This document shows, piece by piece, positions 17,811 through 25,439 of a stretch of 64,000 nt of DNA (position 1 is its first letter; the number at the start of each line of letters is the position of its first letter). The position numbers and the translations under genes were made by a program. This DNA comes from Planktomarina temperata RCA23 (GTDB taxonomy: Bacteria > Pseudomonadota > Alphaproteobacteria > Rhodobacterales > Rhodobacteraceae). Below the pieces are notes generated by a model. The model had not been told where the DNA came from, did not search any database, and saw nothing but the letters and a program-made list of their open reading frames with translations. The DNA is taken from NCBI RefSeq assembly GCF_000738435.1, contig NZ_CP003984.1, forward strand, positions 310,001 to 374,000, in the 5' to 3' direction.

Positions 17811-18200
17811 ATGAATATTGGTGAAGTGGCAAAAATGGCGGACTTGCCGATCAAAACCATTCGCTACTATGAAGAAATTGGCTTTATTCAGCCCAAGCGC
17901 AGCGCCAATGGATATCGCAGCTTTCGCGAGAGCGATGTGCATAAATTGGCATTTCTGGGCCGGGCGCGGTCTTTGGGGTTTTCTATCGAAGATTGCCGGG
18001 CCTTGCTGCAATTATATGAAAATGACACGCGCGCCAGTGCCGATGTGAAGCAAATTGCCCAGGAACATTTGACGCGCATCGATGCCAAGGTCAAAGAATT
18101 GCAGGCCATGCGCAACACCCTATCGCATCTGATCGAAGCCTGCGCCGGCGATGACCGCCCCACGTGCCCAATCTTGTCCGATCTTGCGACGCTGAGTTGA
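17811..18200 (+). CDS. cueR: MerR-family copper-responsive regulator (CueR type)
   Basis: A 129-residue MerR-family activator. The winged-helix N-terminus reads MNIGEVAKMADLPIKTIRYYEEIGF, followed by a dimerisation helix (about 78-110) and a C-terminal metal loop CAGDDRPTC with C111 and C119, the two-cysteine arrangement that binds Cu+ in CueR. It probably twists the 19-bp-spacer promoter upstream of copA when copper is bound. It lies 27 bases after copA on the same strand, so it is most likely co-expressed. Confidence 0.9.
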   Translation: MNIGEVAKMADLPIKTIRYYEEIGFIQPKRSANGYRSFRESDVHKLAFLGRARSLGFSIEDCRALLQLYENDTRASADVKQIAQEHLTRIDAKVKELQAMRNTLSHLIEACAGDDRPTCPILSDLATLS

Positions 18201-18252
18201 TCGATCACTCGCCCTAGGGCCTGTCGGCCGCGCTGCCGAAGCGTCGCCGCGT

Positions 18253-18492
18253 TCAGCCGCCGCCAACGAAACGGTCGGTTGGGCGATAGAAGGTTTTTTG
18301 GTTCCACAAACGTCCAAGCAAATCGCGCAACTCGGTGATCTCAGACTTAATCTCGTCAGGAAAAGACGCGTCCGGCGACGTTGCGGCTTCGATCATGCGC
18401 TGGGATCGGCGCGACACTTTTGCGCCAAGCGCGTCTTCGATGATCTCCAAGTCGCGGACCGACAGGGTGAAGGTTTCATTTGGTTTTGTCAT
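18253..18492 (-). CDS. Small conserved-type hypothetical protein (79 aa)
   Basis: The frame could extend to 18507, but ATG 18492 has GAGAGGA seven bases upstream and is the likely start. The protein is soluble and highly charged (FTLSVRDLEIIEDALGAK, then a helical DEIKSEITELRDLLGRLW). No known domain recognised. The neighbouring minus-strand gene at 18534-18734 codes for a similar small, helical, charged protein and could be co-transcribed. Convergent with cueR. Confidence 0.6.
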   Translation of the reverse strand: MTKPNETFTLSVRDLEIIEDALGAKVSRRSQRMIEAATSPDASFPDEIKSEITELRDLLGRLWNQKTFYRPTDRFVGGG

Positions 18493-18533
18493 GTACTGTC
18501 CTCTCACGGGGGGCGTGTCTAAATCGGGCGAGG

Positions 18534-18734
18534 TTACACGCCGACCTGTTTCTGGGCGTCAAGCTTGCCAAGAAGCACACTGATCTCGCAGACCTCAGAA
18601 TTGATACGTTTCATCGCTGAGGCATTGTCTAAATTCCGGCTCTTAAAGGTCAGGTGTTTCAAGCGGTCATTCATCACCGCAGCGATGCGGTCGATTTCGG
18701 TATGGTCGAGGCGGTGCGCGTTCTGAACTGTCAT
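18534..18734 (-). CDS. Small hypothetical protein (66 aa)
   Basis: MTVQNAHRLDHTEIDRIAA... is a short, predicted all-helical soluble protein with an AGGGA SD before the ATG. No family recognised. It lies 41 bases upstream of the next minus-strand small gene, and the two may form a pair. Evidence is the good start signal, codon use like its neighbours and lack of overlap with other genes. Confidence 0.55.
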   Translation of the reverse strand: MTVQNAHRLDHTEIDRIAAVMNDRLKHLTFKSRNLDNASAMKRINSEVCEISVLLGKLDAQKQVGV

Positions 18735-18822
18735 TGCGGTCCCTTTTTTCTGCTTCCGTTGACCGTTAAACTAGAGATGAGTCGTAAAAAGTAAAGGAAT
18801 ACAATGGAATACTTTAAAATCC

Positions 18823-19161
18823 TTGTGGTTTCATAGGCTTCGCTCAATGTTGAAATCTCAAAGTCTTTTGCGCTTGGGCTTTTCTTTCAACGGATGCATC
18901 TTAGTTAAAACCGTTCAAGTGAAGCACGAGGACAAAAACACTGTGGGCGCCCCATCGAAGATTTTGAGTGAAAAAGACATCAGCGAGGTTATTGAAATGG
19001 CCCTGTCTGACCATGTGTCTTTTTCTGATATCCGAAACCTACATGGGCTGCGCGAGGCAGAGGTGAAGCTGTTGATGCGCAAGACTTTGAAAGCTGGCAG
19101 CTACCGGGCCTGGCGCAAAAGGGTGCATGATTTTGGGAGCCGGCGGGCGCATTACAAATGA
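18823..19161 (+). CDS. TIGR03643-family protein
   Basis: The C-terminal 65 residues match the TIGR03643 pattern: ILSEKDISEVIEMALSDH, then LREAEVKLLMRKTLKAGSYRAWRKRV. The function is unknown; in other bacteria this family often sits next to a DUF2256 gene and a cryptochrome/photolyase gene. The reading frame opens at ATG 18823, but the first 30-40 residues look unlike the family. GTG 18919 or GTG 18943 (with GAGGA upstream) are more probable starts. The stop overlaps the DUF2256 gene's ATG by four bases, so the two are coupled. Confidence 0.75.
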   Translation: MWFHRLRSMLKSQSLLRLGFSFNGCILVKTVQVKHEDKNTVGAPSKILSEKDISEVIEMALSDHVSFSDIRNLHGLREAEVKLLMRKTLKAGSYRAWRKRVHDFGSRRAHYK

Positions 19162-19334
19162 AAATGCAAAAGAAATCAGATCTGCCCTCGAAGATCTGCC
19201 GAACCTGTGCGCGGCCCTATGTATGGCGCAAAAAATGGGCGAAGACATGGGATGAGGTGCAATATTGTTCGCAGAAGTGCCGCCTGATGCGAAAGCCGAC
19301 CGCTGTGGTCGCCGGAGGCGATGAGAAAAATTGA
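19158..19334 (+). CDS. DUF2256 zinc-ribbon-like protein (58 aa)
   Basis: A 58-residue protein with KICRTCARPYVWRKKWAKTW followed by DEVQYCSQKCR. The two Cys-x2-Cys / Cys-x3-Cys pairs and the WRKKWAxxWDEVxYCSxxCR run are diagnostic for DUF2256. It probably binds one zinc. The ATG overlaps the stop of the TIGR03643 gene (ATGA). The function is unknown. No photolyase or cryptochrome gene is adjacent here, unlike in many genomes. Confidence 0.88.
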   Translation: MKMQKKSDLPSKICRTCARPYVWRKKWAKTWDEVQYCSQKCRLMRKPTAVVAGGDEKN

Positions 19335-19341
19335 AGCTGTG

Positions 19342-19367
19342 CCGAGCGGGATGCATGCCCCGCTCGG
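19342..19367. terminator. Bidirectional hairpin between DUF2256 gene and icd
   Basis: CCGAGCGGG (19342-19350) and CCCGCTCGG (19359-19367) form a perfect 9-bp stem with an 8-base loop, followed by TCGTCTTT. It lies between two convergent genes, so it can serve both strands. Confidence 0.65.
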
Positions 19368-19381
19368 TCGTCTTTGCGTGT

Positions 19382-21571
19382 TTAGTCGATGATGGCGTTT
19401 AACGTGGCAGAAGGGCGCATCACCGCAACGGTTTTATCGGCATCTGTCCGATAATATCCGCCAAGATCCGCCGCCGTACCTTGAACCGCTGCAAGTTCCG
19501 CCAAAATGGCCTCCTCTCCCTCCGTCAAAGCTTTTGCAATCGGCGCGAAATGGGCTGCGAGCTCTGCATCACTGTTTTGCGTCGCAAGCGCATTGGCCCA
19601 GTAGCGCGCGAACCAATAATGGCTGTTGCGGTTGTCAGGCTCACCAACCTTGCGGGAGGGCGAGCGGCTTTCGTCCAAAATGGACTGGGTGGCCGCATCA
19701 ACGGCTTGTCCCAAAACACGGGCTTTGCTGTTGTTTTTTGCTTCAGCCAGGAAGGTCAAGCTTTCGCCTAAGGCGCAGAATTCGCCCAGGCTGTCCCAAC
19801 GTAGGTGGTTCTCCTCGTTGAGCTGTTGAACGTGTTTGGGCGCAGAGCCGCCCGCGCCAGTTTCAAACAAACCGCCACCGTTCATCAGTTTTACAACCGA
19901 TAGCATTTTTGCGGATGTGGCCAATTCCAAGATTGGGAACAGATCGGTGAGGTAATCGCGCAAAACATTGCCGGTGATGGCAATGGAGTTTTTGCCCTTC
20001 GTGATGATTTCAAGCGATGCCCTGGTGGCGTCGCGTGGCGTCATGATGTCGAACTTATCTGCCACGCCCTTGGCGTCCAAGAGTGGTTTGACATAGGCAA
20101 TCAATTCCGCATCATGGGCGCGGTCGGCGTCAAGCCAGAAAATCGCGTTACAATTCTCGGCTTTTTGCCGGGAAATCGCGAGGTTTACCCAATCTTCAAT
20201 CGGTGCTTTCTTGGTTGAGGCCGAGCGCCAAATGTCACCAGCTTCGACGGTATGTTCGTGCAATACGGTTCCATCGGCCAGGATCATTTTGACCGTGCCG
20301 GCCTCTGGCACTTCAAAGGTTGTCGGGTGTGAGCCGTATTCTTCGGCTTTTTGAGCCATGAGGCCAACGTTTTGCACCGTGCCAGCGGTAGCTGGGTTCA
20401 ACTTGCCGTTCTGTTTAAAGAATTTGATGGTCTCGTCGTAGACTGGGGCATAGGAATTATCAGGAATGACGCAATTGGTGTCTGATTCCTGCCCGTCTGG
20501 ACCCCAGCCTTTGCCGCCTGCGCGGATCAGCGCGGGCATGGAGGCGTCGATGATGACATCGGAGGACACATGCAGATTGCTGATGCCCTTGTCGCTGTCG
20601 ACCATATACATAGGCGGGCGTGCGGCGATGCAGCTGTTGATATCGGCGAGAATGTCCGCATTGTCTTTGACGCGCTCGAGCAAGTCACCCAAACCGAAAT
20701 TGGGGTTCACGCCGAGCTCAGCAAGCGCGCTGCCATGGGCTTGGAAAACCGGGGCGAGGAAGGTTTTGACCGCATGGCCGAAAATGATTGGATCGGAGAC
20801 CTTCATCATCGTCGATTTCAGATGCAATGAGAACAAAGTGCCGTCAGATTTTGTGCTCTCAATTTCTGCCGCTAAAAATTCTTTGAGAGCCGCGGCACTC
20901 ATGAAGGTGGCGTCAACCACGGTTCCGGCGGTGTAGCGGATATCATTTTTCAGGATGATTTCGCCATCGGCAGTTTCCAAAACGATTTTTGCGGTGGTAT
21001 CTTCCGGTAGGGTGGCAGATTTTTCATTGGAAAAGAAATCGTTACCGTTCATGGAGGACACGCGTGTCTTGCTGTCGGCGGACCAATCACCCATGCGGTG
21101 GGGATTGTTTTGTGCGAAGTTCTTAACGGCCTTGGCCGCACGGCGATCAGAATTGCCTTCGCGCAGAACCGGATTGACCGCGGAGCCTTTGAGGGCATCA
21201 TATTTTGCGCGGACGGCTTTTTCGGCGTCCGTTTGCGGCGCTTCAGGATAGTCAGGCAACGCATAGCCTTTGGCTTGTAATTCCTTCACGGCTGCAACCA
21301 GTTGCGGCACGGATGCGGAGATATTTGGGAGTTTGATGACATTGGCATCGGCCGTTTTCACCAAGCGGCCCAGCTCGGCCAGATCATCGGGTTGGCGTTG
21401 CTCTTCGCTGAGGTAATCTGGAAAGGCCGCCAGGATGCGCCCAGCCAAGCTGATGTCTTTGGTGCCGATGGTCACGCCCGCTGCAGCGGAAAACTTTTGG
21501 AGAATCGGGAGGAAGGATGCGGAGGCAAGCTCCGGCGCTTCGTCAACTTTTGTATAAATAATATCAGTCAT
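19382..21571 (-). CDS. icd: NADP-dependent isocitrate dehydrogenase, monomeric type
   Basis: TCA-cycle enzyme converting isocitrate to 2-oxoglutarate with NADPH formation. At 729 residues it is the large monomeric type (IDH-II), not the dimeric 400-residue type. It begins [23 protein letters not shown] and shows segments typical of the type: [87 protein letters not shown] and HYWFARYWA. It is monocistronic, bounded downstream by a shared hairpin. A double GGTAT(A/G)C motif lies 60 bases upstream. Confidence 0.95.
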   Translation of the reverse strand: MTDIIYTKVDEAPELASASFLPILQKFSAAAGVTIGTKDISLAGRILAAFPDYLSEEQRQPDDLAELGRLVKTADANVIKLPNISASVPQLVAAVKELQAKGYALPDYPEAPQTDAEKAVRAKYDALKGSAVNPVLREGNSDRRAAKAVKNFAQNNPHRMGDWSADSKTRVSSMNGNDFFSNEKSATLPEDTTAKIVLETADGEIILKNDIRYTAGTVVDATFMSAAALKEFLAAEIESTKSDGTLFSLHLKSTMMKVSDPIIFGHAVKTFLAPVFQAHGSALAELGVNPNFGLGDLLERVKDNADILADINSCIAARPPMYMVDSDKGISNLHVSSDVIIDASMPALIRAGGKGWGPDGQESDTNCVIPDNSYAPVYDETIKFFKQNGKLNPATAGTVQNVGLMAQKAEEYGSHPTTFEVPEAGTVKMILADGTVLHEHTVEAGDIWRSASTKKAPIEDWVNLAISRQKAENCNAIFWLDADRAHDAELIAYVKPLLDAKGVADKFDIMTPRDATRASLEIITKGKNSIAITGNVLRDYLTDLFPILELATSAKMLSVVKLMNGGGLFETGAGGSAPKHVQQLNEENHLRWDSLGEFCALGESLTFLAEAKNNSKARVLGQAVDAATQSILDESRSPSRKVGEPDNRNSHYWFARYWANALATQNSDAELAAHFAPIAKALTEGEEAILAELAAVQGTAADLGGYYRTDADKTVAVMRPSATLNAIID

Positions 21572-21630
21572 TGTGCATTCCTTGCGGCTAGATTTGCCCT
21601 CTCATAGCGAATAAGAATGCAAAGGTCGAT

Positions 21631-21647
21631 GGTATACCGTGGTATGC
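21631..21647. promoter_or_regulatory. GGTATACC palindrome with adjoining half-site upstream of icd
   Basis: GGTATACCGTGGTATGC contains the 8-bp palindrome GGTATACC and a second GGTATGC ten bases on. The core equals that of the GntR-type operator at 618-633 but lacks its outer TTT/AAA arms. It lies in the intergenic region upstream of icd (minus strand). It could be a regulator site or chance. Confidence 0.3.
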
Positions 21648-21687
21648 GAAACATTTTTTTTGATCGGGAATTATGCTTTAGATTGGC

Positions 21688-22596
21688 CTATAGCGGGGCC
21701 TGTCCGCGGTTGCGGTTGCGGCCCAAGCGCTGCTCGCGCCAGAGGATTACCACGCCGGAGGCGATGATGACCAAGGCGCCGGTTATGGTCCAAGCGGTTG
21801 GGATTTCGCCAAACCAGAAATAGGCCAATGCCAAGGCCAGCAGCATCGACGTATAATCAAAAGGCGCCACCACTGAGGCGGGTGCATTGCGATAGGCAGC
21901 GGTGAGGCAAATCTGTCCAATCCCGCCGATCACACCCGCGGTGATCAGCATGGCGGTTGCTTCAAAGGAGGGTTTGACCCAGCCAAACGGCAGGGTGAAC
22001 AAGGACAACACGGTGATGAGCAGAGAGAAATAAAAGACAATCTGCGCGGTCCCCTCTGTTGCCACCATCCGCCGCACGAAAATTTGCGCCAAGGCCGCTA
22101 AAGCGGCCGATCCTAAGATTGCAGTGGCACCTATAATTTCTAATGTGCTGCGCGCGCCGTCCATGTTTAAGGTCGGCCAAAGGACGATAAGCACACCAAT
22201 GAAGCCCAGAGCCACCGTCGTGAGGCGGAAGGCCCGCACGGTCTCTCCCAAGATCAACGCGGCTAAAACTGTCAGAATCAAAGGCGTGGTAAAGCCCAGG
22301 GCGGCCACCTCTGGAAAGCTCAGCACCCCAAGAGCGAAAAATCGCAAGGACATAGAGGCCGCGCCGGCCAGGCCGCGCCATGTGTGGTCCAAAATATTGG
22401 ACGTGCGCAGCGCCTTTGGAAAATCCCCGCGTATCGAGAGCCAGCCAATCACCACCAAAAGCGTGAAGAATGCCCGAAAGAACACTTGTTGCCCGGTCGG
22501 CACCTCTTGCGACGTGGCTTTGATCAGCGCCATCATAAAGGTGAATATCGAAACCGCTGTTACTTTCAGCGCGATGCCGCGAATGTTATCGGTCAT
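21688..22596 (-). CDS. DMT-superfamily (EamA) transporter
   Basis: A 302-residue inner-membrane permease with ten predicted helices in two EamA repeats (first helix GIALKVTAVSIFTFMMALIK, later RNAPASVVAPFDYTSMLLALA). The segment preceding the last helices, PFDYTSMLLALALAYFWFGE, is typical of the family. Related Rhodobacterales proteins are annotated as generic DMT transporters; the substrate is unknown. It lies 116 bases upstream of icd on the same strand but is not obviously co-regulated. Confidence 0.85.
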   Translation of the reverse strand: MTDNIRGIALKVTAVSIFTFMMALIKATSQEVPTGQQVFFRAFFTLLVVIGWLSIRGDFPKALRTSNILDHTWRGLAGAASMSLRFFALGVLSFPEVAALGFTTPLILTVLAALILGETVRAFRLTTVALGFIGVLIVLWPTLNMDGARSTLEIIGATAILGSAALAALAQIFVRRMVATEGTAQIVFYFSLLITVLSLFTLPFGWVKPSFEATAMLITAGVIGGIGQICLTAAYRNAPASVVAPFDYTSMLLALALAYFWFGEIPTAWTITGALVIIASGVVILWREQRLGRNRNRGQAPL

Positions 22597-22835
22597 CTCT
22601 GTCCAATCTGGCCCTTTGGATTGCAGCCTGTGTGAGTTTACGCCAGCTTAGGAAGATGCAAAATGCGGCGATTGACAAGCCCTGTAAATTTTACCGAATT
22701 TTCAAAGGAAGGGTTTGGGTCATAGATCAAAGGGCAGAGTTCTTATAATATTACATTCATACATGCGCATTTATGATTGCATTATTGGCTTGTTTCTTGT
22801 TTCCTGTTCAGGTGTAAATAAGGGAGGACGGGTTC

Positions 22836-23540
22836 CTGCACCTCAATCGTGGAACATTTTTTGTGCTTGCGGCTTTCTTTTTAACCGGAATGGCTCAGGC
22901 CAGCGGCATGGGAGATCCGGCTCTGGGCGCGGCTGTTTTTAAGAAATGCCAATCGTGCCATCAAGTTGGCGACCAGGCGAAAAACCGTGTGGGCCCGCAA
23001 CTGAATGATATTTTGGGACGCACTGCCGGCGGGCTGGAAGGGGCCAAATACTCGAAAAGTATGATCCAAGCCGGGAAAGATGGGCTGGTTTGGTCTGAAG
23101 ATACTTTGGACAGCTTTCTTGAGAGTCCAAAATCTTTGGTGGCCAAGACTCGGATGAGTTTCCGAGGCCTTAAGGATCCAGAAGATCGGGCAAATCTGAT
23201 AGCTTATCTGCGGTCGTTTTCTAACGGTCCGATCGGTGCGTCAAACATGCAAGAGACAGGGCAGGGGATCGACATAAAGCTTGATCCCTCGGTACTGGCC
23301 ATGGTGGGAGACGCAGAATATGGTGAATATCTCTCCAGCGAATGTTTGACCTGTCATCAAAGCAGCGGGTCCAATGATGGCATCCCTGGAATCACCGCTT
23401 GGCCAACAGAAGATTTTGTGATCGCCATGCATGCCTACAAACAAAAAATTAGATCACACCCTGTCATGCAAATGATGGCAGGGCGTCTGTCTGATGAAGA
23501 GATCGCAGCACTTGCGGCGTATTTTAGTGACCTGGAATAA
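22836..23540 (+). CDS. fccA: Diheme cytochrome c subunit of flavocytochrome c sulfide dehydrogenase
   Basis: Periplasmic c-type cytochrome with two haem sites, CQSCH (about 38-42) and CLTCH (about 170-174), each in a class I cytochrome domain. The first domain has KVGP-like RVGPQLNDILGR and the axial-Met region TRMSF; the second ends in ALAAYFSDLE. It is the electron acceptor for the adjacent flavoprotein. No ATG starts the frame well: GTG 22863 would leave a 13-residue leader without positive charges. CTG 22836 has GGGAGG eight bases upstream and yields a normal signal peptide (N-R, hydrophobic core FFVLAAFFLTGMAQA). I therefore place the start at CTG 22836, with caution. Confidence 0.82.
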   Translation: MHLNRGTFFVLAAFFLTGMAQASGMGDPALGAAVFKKCQSCHQVGDQAKNRVGPQLNDILGRTAGGLEGAKYSKSMIQAGKDGLVWSEDTLDSFLESPKSLVAKTRMSFRGLKDPEDRANLIAYLRSFSNGPIGASNMQETGQGIDIKLDPSVLAMVGDAEYGEYLSSECLTCHQSSGSNDGIPGITAWPTEDFVIAMHAYKQKIRSHPVMQMMAGRLSDEEIAALAAYFSDLE

Positions 23541-23566
23541 CGGGCAAAACTCTGGGAGGAGAACAC

Positions 23567-24832
23567 ATGAAACTGAATAGACGTGTATTTATGGGCAGTG
23601 GTGCAGCAGCGGCAACCGCTTTGGCAGCGCCCATGGCCTTCGCCGGCGGCCATGGAAAGCCGCGGGTTGTGGTTGTTGGCGGCGGGGCCGGCGGTGCGAC
23701 CGCGGCGCGCTACATCGCCAAAGACAGCAAAGGCGCGGTTGACGTCACCTTGATCGAACCTTCTCGCATGTATTACACCTGCTTCTTTTCGAACCTTTAT
23801 CTCGGTGGGATCAAAACCATTGATGATCTTGGACATTCTTACGGCACAATGGCCGCCGGCGGTGTGAACGTCGTGCATGATTGGGCTGTTGGCGTGGACC
23901 GCGATGCGAAAACAGTGACATTGGCCGGTGGTGCATCTGTGCTTTATGACAAGCTCATTCTCTCTCCTGGGATTGATTTTGTCGACGGGGCTGTTGCCGG
24001 TTGGGATCTGTCGTCGCAAAACGCCATGCCTCATGCCTACAAAGGTGGTTCACAAACAGAATTGCTCAAAGCGCAAATCGCCGCGATGCCCCAGGGTGGC
24101 ACATTCGCCATGGTCGCGCCGCCCAATCCCTACCGCTGCCCTCCTGGGCCCTATGAGCGGGTCTCAATGGTGGCGCATTATCTGAAGGCTAATAATCCGA
24201 CCGCAAAGATCATTGTGGCAGATCCGAAACCGAAATTCTCGAAGCAAGGCTTGTTCCAAGAAGGTTGGGGCAAACATTACAGCGGGATGATCGATTGGAT
24301 TGGCGATGATTTCGGCGGCGGAAACGTTTCGGTGGACCCCGGCGCCATGACGGTGACAATTGATGGTGAAGTGACCAAAGTTGACGTCTGCAACGTGATC
24401 CCCGCCATGAAAGCGGGCCGTATCGCCGAGCTTGCTGGTGTGACCGACGGCAAGTTTGCCCCGGTCAACGCGATTGACATGTCCACGAAAGCGGATGCGG
24501 ATGTCTATGTTCTGGGCGATGCCTCTCAACAAGGCGACATGCCAAAGTCAGGCTTCTCTGCAAATAGCCAAGCCAAGGTCTGCGCCAATGCCGTGCGCGG
24601 GGCGTTGACGGGATCTCGCGTTTTCCCAGCGAAATTCTCGAACACATGCTGGTCTTTGATTGACACCAATGATGGTGTGAAAGTCGGTGCAACTTATGAA
24701 GCCACCGATGAAAAGATTGCAAAGGTCGATGGTTTCATCTCAGCAACTGGCGAGACCGCCGAAGTGCGCAAAGCCACCTACGAGGAATCCGAAGGTTGGT
24801 ATGCAGGCATCACCGCGGATATGTTCGGCTAA
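23567..24832 (+). CDS. fccB: Flavocytochrome c sulfide dehydrogenase, flavoprotein subunit
   Basis: FAD-binding sulfide:cytochrome c oxidoreductase subunit, 421 residues. The N-terminus has a twin-arginine signal (NRRVFMGSGAAAATA, then PMAFA before cleavage), so it is exported folded by Tat. The FAD motif is VVVVGGGAGGATAARYI; YYTCFFS, YRCPPGPYERVSM and FSNTCWSLI carry the conserved cysteines (the redox disulfide among them). The C-terminal FCSD flavin-binding domain covers about the last 70 residues. SD is GGGAGGAG. It lies 26 bases after the diheme cytochrome gene; the pair oxidises sulfide to sulfur and passes electrons to cytochrome c. A SoxF role is equally possible, but no sox genes are in the window. 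Confidence 0.9.
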   Translation: MKLNRRVFMGSGAAAATALAAPMAFAGGHGKPRVVVVGGGAGGATAARYIAKDSKGAVDVTLIEPSRMYYTCFFSNLYLGGIKTIDDLGHSYGTMAAGGVNVVHDWAVGVDRDAKTVTLAGGASVLYDKLILSPGIDFVDGAVAGWDLSSQNAMPHAYKGGSQTELLKAQIAAMPQGGTFAMVAPPNPYRCPPGPYERVSMVAHYLKANNPTAKIIVADPKPKFSKQGLFQEGWGKHYSGMIDWIGDDFGGGNVSVDPGAMTVTIDGEVTKVDVCNVIPAMKAGRIAELAGVTDGKFAPVNAIDMSTKADADVYVLGDASQQGDMPKSGFSANSQAKVCANAVRGALTGSRVFPAKFSNTCWSLIDTNDGVKVGATYEATDEKIAKVDGFISATGETAEVRKATYEESEGWYAGITADMFG

Positions 24833-24838
24833 ACAGTC

Positions 24839-24866
24839 GGGGGCTTTGATGATGCTCAAAGCCCCC
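24839..24866. terminator. Strong hairpin downstream of fccB
   Basis: GGGGGCTTTGA (24839-24849) and TCAAAGCCCCC (24856-24866) form a perfect 11-bp stem with a 6-base loop. Only a weak T-rich tail follows. It lies seven bases after the fccB stop and between convergent genes. Confidence 0.8.
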
Positions 24867-24915
24867 CTCATTATTCCAAAAGTGGCCCGAGCCTATATGC
24901 GCTCTGTGCCAAGAC

Positions 24916-25365
24916 TTAGCGGATATTGATTTCCACGCTGTCCGCCAGGGTATTTGCAATAAAGCAATAGCGATGCGCGCGGTCCTGCATCTCTGCCAAT
25001 TTCTCATCGGCCACCGCAAAACCAGTATCAAAGCGCACGACCGGATGCAGATCAATGCGGGTGACGGACATCTGGCCTTTGGGGTTTTTTCCCAGATGGG
25101 CTTCTGCATAGTCATGATAGCTGGCCACCGGCCATCCGGCTTTGGCCGCCAATGCGAGAAAGGTCATCATGTGACAACTGGACAGGGCAGAGGCCAAAGC
25201 TTGCTCGGGATTGGTATGCGCCGGATCACCGCCCCAATCTGGAGCTGAATCCACGTCAATTTCATGCAATCGATTCATTTGTACGATGTGAGAATTTGAA
25301 TAGGTTCCTGTGGCAAACACAGGGGTTTTGCGCTGCCAATGAAGCTCAATGGAAAGATCAGACAT
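24916..25365 (-). CDS. OsmC/Ohr-family protein
   Basis: Organic-hydroperoxide-resistance-type protein of 149 residues. It has the two conserved cysteines: SSCHMMTFLALAAKAG (peroxidatic) and YCFIANTLADSVEI (resolving). It probably reduces organic or lipid hydroperoxides in the cytoplasm using lipoylated proteins, as known for the family. The frame extends to 25410, but MSDLSIELHWQRKTP at 25365 is the normal family start; its SD is weak. It lies next to the sulfide-oxidation genes but on the opposite strand. Confidence 0.85.
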   Translation of the reverse strand: MSDLSIELHWQRKTPVFATGTYSNSHIVQMNRLHEIDVDSAPDWGGDPAHTNPEQALASALSSCHMMTFLALAAKAGWPVASYHDYAEAHLGKNPKGQMSVTRIDLHPVVRFDTGFAVADEKLAEMQDRAHRYCFIANTLADSVEINIR

Positions 25366-25439
25366 AGGGCTATCTCGTTTTAAATAGGAAAGATGGGTGG
25401 CCTGCCGCACTCATGCAAGGACAGGCCGCCGATGGCATG

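Noticed and set aside
18211-18220. 10-bp palindrome GCCCTAGGGC after cueR
   Set aside because: No loop space and no T-run; it may be chance between convergent genes.
25399-25427. GGCCTG/CAGGCC pair upstream of the OsmC gene as terminator
   Set aside because: Only 6 bp of stem with a 17-base loop and no T-run; too weak.
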